This document shows, one piece after another, positions 10,531-23,130 of a stretch of 64,000 bases of DNA (its first letter is position 1; every line of letters begins with the position of its first letter). The notes below the pieces were generated by a model. It saw only the letters and a list, made by a program, of their open reading frames with translations. It ran no database searches and was not told the DNA's origin. The stretch covers positions 65,629,109-65,693,108 of the forward strand of contig JBCFYV010000935.1 of the NCBI GenBank assembly GCA_039000515.1, read 5' to 3'. This DNA comes from Timema cristinae (Eukaryota; Arthropoda; Insecta; Phasmatodea; Timematidae). A program made the translations under genes and the position numbers.

Positions 10531-12988
10531 ATAGTTGGTTTTTTTTAGTTATAAGTACAGTTTCTTGTCCACCCCGTAAGGAAATAGTGTTTTTTAGGTA
10601 TGTAATAAAACTTTTTATTGGTTATAAAACAGCCCAGAAAAATATAACCATCATTTAGTTGTGTCTATGTTTACCAAAGGTTTTCTTCACCTCTCCACAT
10701 TAAATGAGTTTCTTAATCAAATAAACTTATATTTATATATCTATTTTTTAAACTGTTCAAAGTGAATTTGGTCGTCTTCAAACAAATTTGTTGAATACAG
10801 GATCGCATGTCATACATGAAGAGTTAGTATGTGCAGTGTTAATTAAATGGGAGAAAATAAATTCCGTGAATATTTTTTTAAATGTTGCCAACTTATCAAA
10901 TAAAATACTCTATTTTGAGTATTTTGTTTTAAATAAATATTTTATTCGTACTAAATATAATTCATTAGTAATTAAATTGTTCGTGACATTCACTCTTAAC
11001 TTATGTAAATATATTACTCTTTAAATGTTTTCCAAACTACTCTTTGTTTGTATGTTACTTATGAATGTAATATATTTCCTTGAAAATACTAATATAAATG
11101 TAAAATATAAATTTATTGTGATATTTTGTATTTGAAATAAAATTTACAAAAATATTAATTTCTTTAAAAACTGCTTGTTTTAACATTTTTATTATACCTA
11201 AATACCTCTAGCATTTAATGTTAAATATAAGCCTGGATATATATTTGTTGCTACAGAGTCTTACTACCTGTTTGGGTTGTACGGAAGTGTATTCGCATTT
11301 GCATGGAGGGAGAGTGGAAAACTACCTAAAAAACTTTCCTTAAGTACACCTGGCCGAGATCCGAAACCAGATCTCTCCATCATTGGCAGTCCAGTCTATT
11401 ACGAGATTGACACCTTAGACTATACAACCACTGAAGTTGGTTAGATATAATTTTTTAATGGTTTTTGCTATATTATTCCATTACTTGTTAAATATATAGC
11501 AAAACATAATGTTTATTCACTTGACGCTCAGTAATTATTGTAAAGTAAGCTGATGCAAGTAAAACTTGTATAATAGCGTTACATAATTACGCAACCACAA
11601 CGGCACGCAAGAATTAAGCAAATAACTGTTCCAATTTGCACCTAAGCGCTGGGGTAGATAATAAATACTAAACTCCAACAATACTGTAAATCCGGTGGTA
11701 TCCAAAAATAATGGAGGCGCTTATTAATAACGTTTTAATTTCACCAACTTTAAAAGAGATAATAAAGGCATTTTTATTTTAGGGTTTTTAACATCATCTC
11801 ATCTTCTAATACACCACACATTAAATTTATTCAGAGATAAAAACATCTTAATATTATTTTAATTATTAACAACACTTTTTAAAACAATTTTATGCTTTTG
11901 CATGTCCCAACTCTTTAGGCTAAATTAGTTGTGTCTAACTATTAATATTAGTGTTTTGTCACGCGCAACAATAGAATAAAGTTCAATTTATTGCTTTATT
12001 GGTTGTCTTTTAAAATATTCATGCATGCACATATGATGCAAAATCTAGTTTCTAGATATCGTCTGATGTGTCAGCTAGAACACTATAATATATCGGTACT
12101 TATTACTAATATAAGCTATTACTAGTATATTAATGTAACCAATTCAAGAAAAATGACCTTCTTTGCGCCTATTAGAAGAGAAAAAATGTTGTGATGCTCC
12201 TGTTGAATCAATATGAAGTTTGCTTAAAGGAAGCACAGAAATGGTAGAATTATTATATCATAACATTGCCGGTAATTACCACTTTTAAAAATATATTATG
12301 CACGTTTGATCTTGAAGTATATTTAATAACCTCAATTAGCCCTAACTGTTAATTAAAACCAGCTGCTATCAGCTATAATTGTATTACACAAAATATCTAT
12401 TATCATTCTAAACTAAATGTATTGAAATATTATCTTGTCATTAATATTAATATTTTAATAGTATTAATAACCAATGTGTCTATAATACTCTAGCGTTGGG
12501 ATGTAAAAACAGTGGTACAGTCTAGCAAGAATAGAAGAGGGGGTTACGGACAGCTAGCAGAAGAATTTTATTGAAAGCTTTATTTGAAAGTCACTAATCG
12601 TAACCTATGTAAAAATATTATTATTTCCTTAGTAATACTAGGCTATATTATCAATCAAAAGTGTTATCAAATGCTTTTATGAGTTATAATACTTTCCTAA
12701 GGATTACATTATAATTAGCTTTTTCTCAACCTAAATAAAATAATACAAAGTATTAATAGAAATGATGTTTTTTGTTTTGCAGTTGTAGCAAGAAGATATA
12801 TTATAATGTATGGCATGTTAAATTAAAATGATTATATTCACACCTGTTTTTTTCTTTCAACTGGCCACCATGAACTATACAATTACATTTCTTTAAACAA
12901 CTCAAAGAACGAGCAATTTAAAATAAAAATAATAACAACTCACCATTATGGTCTTGCAGATAATACGGTTTGGAGAATGTACAAATGA
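10531..12988. other. AT-rich spacer with a SINE fragment
   Basis: No coding region is supported. Short open stretches such as 10788-11024 have AT-driven composition and no recognisable domain. A SINE remnant is at 11256-11443. Confidence 0.5.
11256..11443 (-). repeat. SINE family A, degenerate
   Basis: Minus-strand copy with the tail (gagtcttactacctgtttgg) at the left and the tRNA-like head ending ccactgaagttgg at the right. Confidence 0.7.
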
Positions 12989-12990
12989 GA

Positions 12991-13262
12991 GACCTGCCTT
13001 GGTGGTGTAGTTGGCTAACGCGCTAGTCGTGTTGAGCTTGACTGCTGAGAACGGGAGATTGCGGTTCGAATCTCGGTCGGGTGAACTGGGGGTAGTTTTT
13101 CCTGAATGGTTTTCCACTCTCCCTCCACGCAAATGCGGGTTCACTTCCTCTAATTCAATATTCCCAATTCCTAATCCATTAGCGTAGTTAGTACTTAAAG
13201 CGAATAACCCAAACAGGTAGTAAGACACAGTGCTTAATAATAATAATAATAATAATAATAAA
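12991..13262 (+). repeat. SINE family A, full length
   Basis: The tRNA-derived head has an A-box-like ggtgtagttggctaacg and a B box ggttcgaatc near 13053. The body reads ggttttccactctccctccac and the tail ends cccaaacaggtagtaagac then an (AAT)n run at 13237-13261. This layout (RNA polymerase III promoter, body, LINE-like tail, simple-repeat end) defines a SINE. Confidence 0.9.
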
Positions 13263-14309
13263 TACAAATGAGAGTATATCAAGTTAACTTTTCCTTGCTG
13301 TCAGGTTATCACCACTCCAATGATGGATGGACTGTTTAATATAATATTTAGCATTAAACAGAATCACACCTACGTGCTAGCAAGAAAGATAGTTAAACTT
13401 ATTTTTATTAGTTTATTGGTTAAGCTTATTTTCAAAACGGTTCTTGTCCGTTTTCCTAAATTTATAGGAGATTGAAAAAAATATTTAGATTTAAAATCTG
13501 AACTCATCCTTTCATGAATAGTTTTAAGAGATTTCTTTACTATAAGGTGGATCTCACTTTGATATTAATTGCTATATTAGAACATAGTATGTACAGAAAA
13601 AAGTGTTTTGTATCTTAGAAAAACATGACTGAAAAAAAATAGAAATTAAATTAATGTATTTTCACTGTTATTAAAGAAGAAAAATATTCTTAAAAACACA
13701 GTTTGGTCTTACTATTCAGATGTCAGTTATGCGTTAATGCCTACTGTTAATTAGAGTTATTTAAAAAGTATAGATAATGATTTTGTATAGGTTTTACCAA
13801 GAGTCAGACTTAAAATTTCATAAAAGAGAATCAGTGAACTAATTTAATTTCACGGGCCGAGATATCAGGCACAACTGTTTGAAACTAATAAATGGCTAGG
13901 CTTTTGAATATATTTTGATTTTTCATTCTTAACCTTTCTGAAAACTATTTAAATACAGCTTTTAATGCACTAGAATAATAATAAAAACTCAATTTATCTT
14001 ACTTAACTCGCTAAGAAAATTTCACCAGTAAACACCATACTTAAATTATTAATACACATTTTATACATACCCTATCGTTAGAATTTGAATTCAAGGCTTT
14101 CCAGCTGATTATCAGGGTGACCACCATCACCATCAAACTATAAGAAATAAAAAGGATTTATATTCGTTTTGTATTTTTTCTCTGTGGTGGTAAAATGATT
14201 GTTTAGTGGACAAGAGAGAGTGTTAAACTAAAGTGGCAGGGTTTTGTGTTCACCTATGGATATGAGTCATTTTGATAATAAAAATTAATACTTTTTAGCA
14301 CTATATAAA

Positions 14310-15610
14310 TAGTGATGGGTCGAACCAGCTCATTGAGGTGAGCTAGCTCACATAAGCTCGCTCACTCAAAAGAGTCGTTCATAAGAGTCATATCGTTCAC
14401 CACATGGCTCGCTCGCTCCCAATTAGTGATGGGTCGTTCGTGAGCGAGTCATTCAAATTGAACGACTCTTGAACGAGAGCTGTGAACGAACGACTCTCGC
14501 TTCGCGAGCGAGTCATTCACGCCGCCATTACTCACGACTTTTTCGCTCTCGTTCATCCGCTCTGGAAAGAGTCAGGAGTGTTTGTCATTCACGACTCTTC
14601 TGTCGTTCTTCGTTCGCTACTAAGAAAAAATCAACTATAAGTGCTTACTATCGTTACTAGATAGCAGTACTGGATACAATATTAAACTAACTATTTTTCT
14701 TGACAGTACTTGAACATAATTATGTGAATTGGACACTAAATATTATATACTAAGGTTAATTATTATAAGTAATATGAGTAAGTAATATAATTAAAGAATC
14801 AAACACAATAGGATTCGGATAAATTACACATAAAACTTAATTCGTTCATAAGTTGAAAGGAAAGGGACATATTTGCACGATCGGAACGGGAATTGTGAGA
14901 ACTAGTTAGCCCTCGCTCCTCAAGTTATGGTTTGGTAAGGGGTGAAGGGATTGGGAGCGAGCGAGCCATGCGGTGAACGATATGACTCTTATGAACGACT
15001 CTTCATGAACGACTCTTTTGAGTGAGCGAGCTTATATGAGCTAGCTCACCTCAATGAGCTGGTTCGACCCATCACTACTCCCAATCCCTTCACCCCTTCG
15101 CGATCATTAACTTGATGAGCGAGCGCTAACTAGTTCTCACAATTCCCGTTCCGAGCGTGCAAATCTGTCCCTATCCTTTCAACTTATGAACGATTTAAAT
15201 TTTATGTGTAATTTATCCGAATCCTATTGTGTTTGATTCTTTAATTCTATTACTTACTCATATTACTTATAATAATTAACCTTAGTATATAATATTTAGT
15301 GTTCAATTCATATAATTATGTCTAAGTAATGTTAAGAAAAGTAGTTAGTTTAATATTGTAGGCAGTACTGTTATCTAGTAACGAAGTAAGCATTTATAGT
15401 TGATTTTTTCTTAGTAGGGAACAAAGAACGACAGAAGAGTCGTGAATGACAAACACTCCTGACTCTTTCCAGAGCGGATGAACGAGAGCGAAAAAGTCGT
15501 GAGTAATGGCGGCGTGAATGACTCGCTCGCGAAGTGAGAGTCATTCGTTCACAGCTGTCGTTCAAGAGTCGTTCAATTTGAATGACTCGCTCACGAACGA
15601 CCCATCACTA
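14310..15610. mobile_element. Outer hAT-like element, split by a copy of itself
   Basis: The ends tagtgatgggtcg (14310) and cgacccatcacta (15598-15610) are inverted. Removing the inner element and one target copy leaves about 639 bp that is the reverse complement of the inner element. It is rich in subterminal gaacgact/agtcgttc motifs typical of hAT transposons and carries no transposase. No matching 8-bp target duplication is visible outside it. Confidence 0.85.
14424..15077. mobile_element. Inner hAT-like element with 8-bp target duplication
   Basis: A 654-bp element with 13-bp inverted ends (tagtgatgggtcg), flanked by ctcccaat on both sides (14416-14423 and 15078-15085). The 8-bp duplication and end sequence fit the hAT superfamily. 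It sits in the outer copy in opposite orientation. Short open frames inside are by-products of the motif repeats. Confidence 0.9.
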
Positions 15611-17374
15611 TGATGGCCACCATTTATTTGTAGACAAGAGAAACGTTGATTCCAAGCCCCATATTTAAACCCAATTTTAAATGATTTAGAGAATATTTTG
15701 GTCAAAAATGGTGATGTTTTAACAAAGAGAAATACATAAAGAATCTGGTGATAATAAAATCTCAATTTCGATCTCGGGTGGACAAAGGAAGTTTTGAAAC
15801 TAGCCTCCTCGTCTGAGATAGCATGCCAACTTATTTCTAGGTACCTATTAAATTAATTTAAGCATACCCTGCAGTAAGATTTAATGTTAAATAACGACAT
15901 TGTTAAATAAATTGATATAATTTTAATATAGGTATGCAAAAGAAAACCATGAGAATAGCCGACACCATTTAGCAGCAAACAGCGCAGTGCCATAGCAGAC
16001 TATAAAATATTGACTCCCAATTAAATCTGTTAAGTGAGTCGGAAAGAGGTAAGCTAGGTATTTTATTTGTAAATTATTGTTTAAAATATTTTAGAAATTC
16101 ACTTTTGTACAATACATTTTTGCTTGCAACTTTTTCTCTAAACAATATGATGACATATTCAATAGATGTAACCTATTAATACTAAATACTAAGCATGAAC
16201 ATGCTTTACGATACGTTTACATCGCATGCTGCTTGTTGTTGATTGTCCCATAACAGAAATGTAATATTTCGTTGAGATTCATCAAATGAAATATCTATCT
16301 GTCAGTCCACCCAAGACTACCTTAAGCTCAGTCAATACTTAAACTGGTGATGCGAAAGTGAAATAGTTAGTGAAAATAATTTAACATAATTATGCTGGCA
16401 TTGCTGTAGCTTGCTATTTGTTTTTGTATACATAACGGTCTTCTCAATTTATATACGCATACATGCATAAATTTATTGATGTTTCAAGCATTAGTTTATT
16501 TTCGTTATTCTTGAAATTGAGAAACTACTTGTAAGATACTATGAAAATATAATATATTCAAGCAGTTTGCACCATTGCAGTTTCATCTGCAAGTTGTAAG
16601 TAAACCTACAGCTAATAGGTTTATGAATTTTAATTTTCAGGTTAAGTTGGGCCATGTTTGGAGAATTTTTATCATTGGCTGTATCCGATTAGTCTACTTA
16701 TGCGGCGTCGCGTTGGCTCGTGGCATTGATAGCTGCATTAGAAATCACGTGACCAAATGTAGATCTGTCCGAATAGTCTCGGACTAGACCGATGCAGTCT
16801 TCTCGAGGTCTTGGTAACCATGGATACGAAAGCTACGAGCCATGCGGCTTTGGTGCGGTGTTTGACTGACAATTGTTTTAGCATTATCGTTTCGTCTGCT
16901 TGAGCACCGACTTACACAAATATTTCGTTTTCATTAGAGCTAATAGATGGGTTTTACAGAGTTTCTAAGTTATTCGGTAGGAAGCAGCACTGAGGGCCCA
17001 AGTGTGTTGCCGTTTGAATAGTTTGATGCAGTCTTCAATATGAAAACCGCGAGAAATGTAAAATTATTAAGTCTGCATCAAGTCAAGTGTACTTGACTAT
17101 TCCGATACAGCCACTGCCTCCTTCCCACCATAGTATCCTTGACAAACACACTTTTAAACACAAATGTCTGAAATTAGTCTAACCTTCTCCAAACCTCACA
17201 GGATTTATATTACGTGCCAACTATTAAAATTCCACTCATTTATAATTATACCCTTATTTTTATATTAGAAACAAAAATTGTTTTGGAAAATAAGCTAGTA
17301 CTTTTATATTACCTGTTAGTCCACTAGAAAATTAGTATTTTGTACATTCAAAAGGGTTTTAAACATATATGTTA
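15611..17374. other. Spacer without recognised gene
   Basis: AT-rich sequence. The longest open stretch (16575-16787) has no recognisable domain or splice context. Confidence 0.45.
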
Positions 17375-17540
17375 CACGGGTGGGATCGGGGTTCTAATGC
17401 TGGTAGGGTGTACTGAGGCTTTTTTATTTTAAATAGTTTTAGTTTTGCACTATTCCTTGCAAATGCTAGTATACTTCCTCTAAAATCAACCTTTCTCATC
17501 CCTTAGCTTAATTAGTACATTTATACAAACACCTGTCTGC
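17375..17540 (+). repeat. SINE family A, old copy
   Basis: Degenerate plus-strand SINE: ggggttctaatgctggt resembles the B box, then gtactgaggct, then the tail-like cttagcttaattagtac. Confidence 0.55.
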
Positions 17541-18295
17541 AACTTTTTACATTCGGACTCGGACAACATTATAGAATGGTGTAAAATTAACGATCTCGCT
17601 GTTACAAAATCATTTAAATTGTTAGTGTTCGTCAAAAGAAACACAAAAGACTTTACTAACACTAGAGCAAAACTTTTCCTCTATTATTTTCTAATTCGAA
17701 GCAACTTGGAATATGGTTCTATTATTTGGTCTCCACACTATAAAAATTATGGTACTCCCATTTGCTTGAAAAATTACAATACAAGTTTATTAAATCGTTT
17801 TCTTATAATGATACAAATTTTATTCCTTTGTTAAATATTGAAACCTGGTGAATATATTTTGATATGAACTTTCTTTACAAACTTATAAATAGACAAATTA
17901 ACTGTGTTGACCTACTGGAACACATTAAACTCTTACTGCCATCGAAACTGACAATAAACACTAATACATTCTTCTGTGATGGAAAATCTACTAATTACAT
18001 GTACAACTCGCCTTCCTACCTCATGCATACAATTTAATAAGCAACAGCAACACTTCCATGGACATATTTGACAGCACACACGTTGTCTTCAAGAACAAAT
18101 TACTAAACTACTTTCAAAACTACACTAAATTGCCTTTTTATGTTTTAATTTATATTATTTAATTAAGATGCCAATGTAGTTATTTAGTAATCCAGCAAAC
18201 TACTGTAATTGGAAGTTGGCTTCCCAGCCAATAACTGTTGTAGTTCCTTCAAATGAAATAAATAAACCCAAACAGGTAGCTAGACACGGTGATAA
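17540..18295 (+). mobile_element. 3' fragment of a jockey-like LINE
   Basis: Translation of 17540-17755 gives DNIIEWCKINDLAV, then TRAKLFLYYFLIRSNLEYGS and IIWSPHYKN, the conserved C-terminal part of jockey/CR1-type reverse transcriptases. Stops follow and the 3' end is A-rich (aaatgaaataaataaa near 18250). A SINE-like tail (cccaaacaggtagctagac) is attached at 18266-18290. Confidence 0.8.
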
Positions 18296-18889
18296 AAAAA
18301 AAACCTTTTGCTTTCATCATCAATGAAAGGCTGTCCATGGGGTTGAATTAACCTCCTCGGCGATCATTTGGATGGTTATAGAATGCCCCACATCCTCGTA
18401 GGGAATCAACACATACAGTAGTAATGCTGACGACCATTTATCTGGATTCTTATTGCAACAGCGGTTTTCGTTAAACTCTGAGAAAATAAATTGTTTAGCA
18501 ACTTTTTCCTTAATCTTTTAAGGTTTTATGTATGTATATAATGTAATTGCTTTTAAAAAGTTTGAAGATTTATTTTCATGTTCTTTGTATAATAGATAAA
18601 TATATATGTGCATAGGTGATTTGTTTTGTTGTGTGTTTTAAGTACATTATAGTACATACATTATGTATTTTTTAATACATTTTCAACAAAGTCTTTTAGT
18701 ATGAAATCCTCTCTTTTATTTATAAGATTAATTATACTGATGTTCGATTATACAAACTAATCTAAGTCTTAATTAGTCCGGATATTGGGGTTCTGTGTGT
18801 GATTTATGAGTCACTCTATACCGTACCCTACCACTACTTGAAATCTCATTCCAAACCATATTAAATAAGGACAGAATGCCTAAGAATGT

Positions 18890-19625
18890 CTTACAGAACA
18901 AAGATAATGGTAGAAGAGCTATAGGAAGACCACGGCAAGATGGGTGGACCAAGCGCAGAAGGACATGGAGGCTAAAGTAGCGGACTGGAGACGCATGGCT
19001 GAGGGAGACGTTTGGAAAGATCGACAGGAATGGAAAAGGAGTGGACTGGAGACGTGTGGTTGAGGAAGAAGTTTGGAGAGATTGACAGGAATGGAAGAGG
19101 AGTGGACTGGAGACAAGTGGCTGAGGGAGAAGTTTGGAGAGATTGACAGGAATGGAAGAGGAGTGGACTGGAGACGTGTGGCTGAGGAGAAGTTTGGAGA
19201 GATCGACAGGAATGGAAGAGGAGTGGACTGGAGACAAGTGGCTGAGGGAGAGGTTTGTAGAGATTGACAGGAATGGAAGAGGAGTGGACTGGAGACAAGT
19301 GGCTGAGGGAGAGGTTTGTAGAGATCGACAGGAATGGAAGAGGAGTGGACTGGAGACAAGTGGCTGAGGGAGAGGTTTGGAGATTGACAGGAATGGAAGA
19401 GGAGTGGACTGGAGACAAGTGGCTGAGGGAGAGGTTTGTAGAGATTTGACAGGAATGGAAGAGGAGTGGACTGGAGACAAGTGGCTGAGGAAGAAGGTTT
19501 GTAGAGATCGACAGGAATGGAAGAGGAGTGGACTGAGACAATGGCTGAGGAGAGGTTGGAGAGATGACAGGAATGGAAGAAAATGTGCCAGACACCCCAA
19601 GGCGGAAACGTTGGATGATGATGAT
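18890..19625 (+). mobile_element. LINE ORF2 3' end amplified into a minisatellite
   Basis: The left part reads RRAIGRPRQDGW and then WRRMAEGDVWKDRQEW, and the right end reads ARHPKAETLDDDD-stop, the usual C-terminus of a LINE ORF. Between them about ten copies of a 60-61 bp unit (gacaggaatggaagaggagt core, 18990-19590) repeat the WRRMAEGEVW segment. Because the unit is not a multiple of three the frame changes at each copy. The long open frames on the minus strand here are artefacts of the repeat. Confidence 0.85.
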
Positions 19626-19728
19626 TAAAATAAACATGTTCAGTAAGTTTTCTATGTTAATATATATCTGCGATAGTTTGCAAATGGCTGATAATCTTAT
19701 GTTCATGTTTCTGTTAAGGCCGTGAAAC

Positions 19729-22226
19729 ATGCCTGGTATCAAAGATGACCGAGAAGACAGTGATGGCGAAGAAATGGACCACGATTCAGGGGAATCGGAT
19801 AAATCAAGCACTAGTTGTGACAGCAGTGAACCTCCAAGCGATTCTGATGACAGTTCAGGTAAAATCCTAACAATTTTTAAGGATGTATATTTTTTGTTGT
19901 ATCAAGGTGCATAAAGTAAATTGATTTAATTATCTCTGATTTTTTTTAAAATAAATAACTCTACTTATGCCTATATATTATTTGGGAATATTATTTTTAT
20001 AAAGTTTGAAATGATTGTTACCTATAGTTTAAATATTCATATATTTAAAATAAGTTATACTGGACTGGAGCCAAGAATCGTACTCAAGACCCTTGGCATA
20101 GTATGCTACCAAGGGTTTGTCTCACGCTCAGGGTAATTCTTCACTCATAGCTTAATGCCGAATCTGTTATCCTGAGCACTCGTGGACCCATTCTGAGTAG
20201 CTCAGAGGTAATCTTGGCGCATTAAGCCAATGTTAAGTTTGAGCTGCGGGATTATTTATCAATAGTCTTAACGGGCGTCTTTAAACTATGGAGGGCTTTA
20301 TTTTCATGATATTTGACACCCCCTCCACCCACATAAGAAACTGTAAAAATTTCCGTCCCACCCCTCTACCCCTCCTCTATTATAACTAATTTTTTATGAT
20401 TTGGTAAATTATATTATTTTAATAATCGTGTAATTAATTTTAGGTATAAGGATTGATAGTAAAATGAGTGATATTAAATTTTTAGAATAGGTACTTAACT
20501 GCAGTAAGTAAATTTAATTTAAGTAAACTTTTATAGTTGTTAAATTAGGTGATATATTTTCTGACAAAAAAGACGCCATATTTCAGAGATGGACGAGGAA
20601 GAGTGCGAGCGCAGAAGATCCGAGTGTATGGAGAATCTCATGGACTTGGAGCGTCAATTCACTCTTCTAAGAGAACAGTAAGGATAGGCTTTCATAGCAC
20701 TTAATTTACTCTGGATCTGGGTCGACAAATTATGATCATGTGACTTGAATAGATACATACAGGCATCGCTCAGCACAGGTTCCATGAATAGCATAATATG
20801 GTGTTACTAAACATAATAAATAGGTACCGGCCATATTCTTCTAGTTGATTAAATGTGACCCGCCTCGGTGGCGTAGTTGGCTAACGCGCTTGTCGTGTTG
20901 AGCTCGACTGCCGAGGACGGGGAGATCGAGGTTCGAATCTCGTCAGGTGAACTGGGGTGGTTTTTCCTAAATGGTTTTCCACTTTCCCTCCACGCAAATG
21001 CGGTTTCACTTCCTCTTATTCAACATTCCCAATTCCTAATCCATTAGCGTAATTAGTACTTAATGCGTATAACCCGAACGGGTAGTAAGACGCGGTGCTA
21101 AATATTATTATTAATTAAATGTGTTCTTTTCATGTTCAGTTCCCACAGCCTTCCCTCTTATTTTATCTATATACGTTAGAGTTATTAGTAACACTGACCT
21201 AGGTCCCCGAATATTTCACACGTACATTACAACGTGAGCTATGTATAGCTCTGAGCATCACATTAACCTGGTTATATCAGTGGTGCAGCATTAGCATGCT
21301 GTAAGACAACTTTCTTTGTTTGTCTGATCTGGTACATTATCGCAGGTTATACCGAGAGCGTATCACTCAAGTGGACACCAAGTTGAGCGAGGTGCGCAGC
21401 GGCCGCGCCCAAGAATACCTGCAGCCTCTGGAGCAACTGCAGGAAAATATGCGAATCCGTACAGAGGTGGCGGGCATCCTGCGGGAATTCAGGCTCACCA
21501 ACATCCGCAACAAGTTTGAGGCAGAGGAACAGGCGTCTCGACAAAACTACGAGGTGGGGGGTTCTGTCGGGTGGTGTGCCGGAAGTAAAGTAGCAGTTGG
21601 CGTGCATTATACAATCCAATTTCCATAGAAAGATCCTCTTATGAAAGTCTAGATGTGTGCGAAGCTTCAGCAGGGTATCCAATATCCTGGAAAACCGGAA
21701 TTAGCCGGGAATTTTGAGGGGTCGGGTAAAAAAGGGGAATAAGTCAGGAATTTGGTAAATTAAAACAATTAAATTTGTGAAAAATGTTTTACTGAAAATT
21801 TCAAAGTCGAAGCTGAAATTTGCTTTAAAGTTTCAAAGATTTTAACTTTTATTTGTACTTTGTTTTCTACAATTATCATATTTAATTACATATGCCTACT
21901 ATATATTTTATTAATGTGATCCGCCATGTGTGTTTTTTCAAAGAGCGAGAAATCTCTCCTGTGGGACTCCATCCAAGGGGAGTTGCAAGAAAAGGTTCGA
22001 CGGCTCGAAGAGGATCGCAATAGTGTGGATCTGAGCGCTGACTTATGGTTGGTGGAGCGGAGCTACGGAAAACCGATCCGTCGCGGTAAAGTGTCGGAGC
22101 CCGGCAGGAGGAAACCGGTGACAGTATCCGGGCCCTACATCGTGTACATGTTGAGTGACTCGGACATCCTAGAAGACTGGACAGCCATCAAGAAGGCGCT
22201 CTCCGTGTCCAAGCGCAAGTCAGATC
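19729..22226 (+). CDS. Brms1: Breast cancer metastasis-suppressor 1-like protein (Sds3/BRMS1 family)
   Basis: Nuclear subunit of the Sin3-histone deacetylase corepressor; the family bridges Sin3 and deacetylase through a coiled coil. Exons with clean GT/AG borders and phases: 19729-19858, 20587-20677, 21346-21553, 21944-22226. Domains: acidic serine-rich N-terminus ([15 protein letters not shown]), the family signature [13 protein letters not shown] at residues 45-57, a long coiled coil ([14 protein letters not shown] to [15 protein letters not shown]), then SGPYIVYML and [12 protein letters not shown] near the end. The start is the ATG before the acidic stretch, as in relatives. After KRKSD the donor at 22227 joins best to an acceptor at 23119, which gives three more residues and a TGA, a total near 240 residues, close to human BRMS1 (246). 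The longer C-terminal domain of BRMS1-like proteins is not readable here. Confidence 0.92.
20050..20245. repeat. tRNA-like compound repeat
   Basis: Two tRNA-like heads in opposite orientation (gagccaagaatcgtactc and gtagctcagaggtaatct) in the first BRMS1 intron. Comparable paired heads are at 26750-26905 and 43935-44080. Confidence 0.5.
20857..21118 (+). repeat. SINE family A, full length
   Basis: Well-preserved copy in a BRMS1 intron: head gacccgcctcggtggcgtag, B box ggttcgaatc, body ggttttccactttccctcc, tail cgaacgggtagtaagacg and an ATT-rich end. Confidence 0.9.
21672..21810 (+). repeat. Fragment of ccgggaa-type element
   Basis: ggtatccaatatcctgg, then ccggaattagccgggaatt and ggggaataagtcaggaatt. 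The same phrase set is on the opposite strand at 42338-42742. Confidence 0.5.
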
Positions 22227-22427
22227 GTGAGTTCTTTTTAAGGTATTCGATTGGATATACGTGAGTACGGGTTTGAACGTCTAGTTTTGATACGCATTTA
22301 TAATCATGATCAGTTTGCACATACATCCACCTCTCAACATTTTCCCGCACAAGTTTTTGATATAATCAGTTAAGCGCACCTTCAACGAATCAACTTTAAA
22401 TTAAATTAAAACCCACTACTATGGTCA

Positions 22428-22640
22428 AATGGTCCAAGATGACACACTGGAAAAAGACTTTACTATCGATGGCACAGAGATTTTAGTTTGAATCCTGGTC
22501 AGGTTTACTGAGGTTTTTTCCCTTGAATAGTTTTCTACTCTCTCTCCACATGAATGCAGGTACATTTCTTCTGATTGCAACCTTCCAGTTCCTCACCTCT
22601 AATACATTAGCATAATTAGTATATATGTTTATACATTGGA
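22428..22640 (+). repeat. SINE family A, degenerate
   Basis: Plus-strand copy in the last BRMS1 intron. It has a B-box-like tttgaatcctggtcagg and body ttttctactctctctccac. Confidence 0.65.
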
Positions 22641-23118
22641 ACTTTCCATGATAGATTACACTATGGTTCTATCGTATAAGTTCCACCATAACTGAAATTT
22701 TGAAGGTAAGCTTGCTACCTTTCACTGTGAACAGAGTGTACATGACAACCATTGTAGTAGCTGTAATAGTAGAGTGATCAATCACTGTGAACAAAATATG
22801 TACATTTTTGGCACTTTAATATAATATTTAGTCTCTTGAGTTAAATAAATACAATATAATATTTTTGTCAACATATTTTTTTTTACTTATAAAATATTCT
22901 AACTTTGATTTTACTTTGTTTCAAATCAAAAAAAGTGGATTCTGCACATCGGCAGTAACGTCTAACATTGAAATAAACAATATTACTGTGATAATAGGGG
23001 GGTGGGGGGGTTGTCAATTCACCAAGGAAACCTGGAAAAGCCAGGGAAGTTTATGATGGTTGTTTTGTGGCAGCAGTGTGTAATGTGTGATGTAACAATT
23101 TGATCCTACGTGTTTCAG

Positions 23119-23130
23119 TTCACATATGAT
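23119..23130 (+). CDS. Brms1: Probable terminal BRMS1 exon (coding part)
   Basis: The acceptor tgtttcag ends at 23118. Joined in phase 1 to the exon ending at 22226 it adds Leu-His-Ile and a TGA. In another phase the same exon reads YDAEPVRSGIWYI, which has a faint likeness to the WYI segment of longer family members, but stops follow. I cannot decide between a short BRMS1 and a long form broken by an indel. Confidence 0.4.

Noticed and set aside
12991..13085. tRNA gene
   Set aside because: A and B boxes are good but the arms do not pair as a cloverleaf, and the same head recurs with a fixed body and tail, so it is a SINE.
18773..19811. Long overlapping minus-strand open frames (up to about 279 codons) with SSPLLFHSC-type repeats
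   Set aside because: They are the reverse strand of the LINE-derived minisatellite; the peptide repeats with the DNA unit and has no domain.
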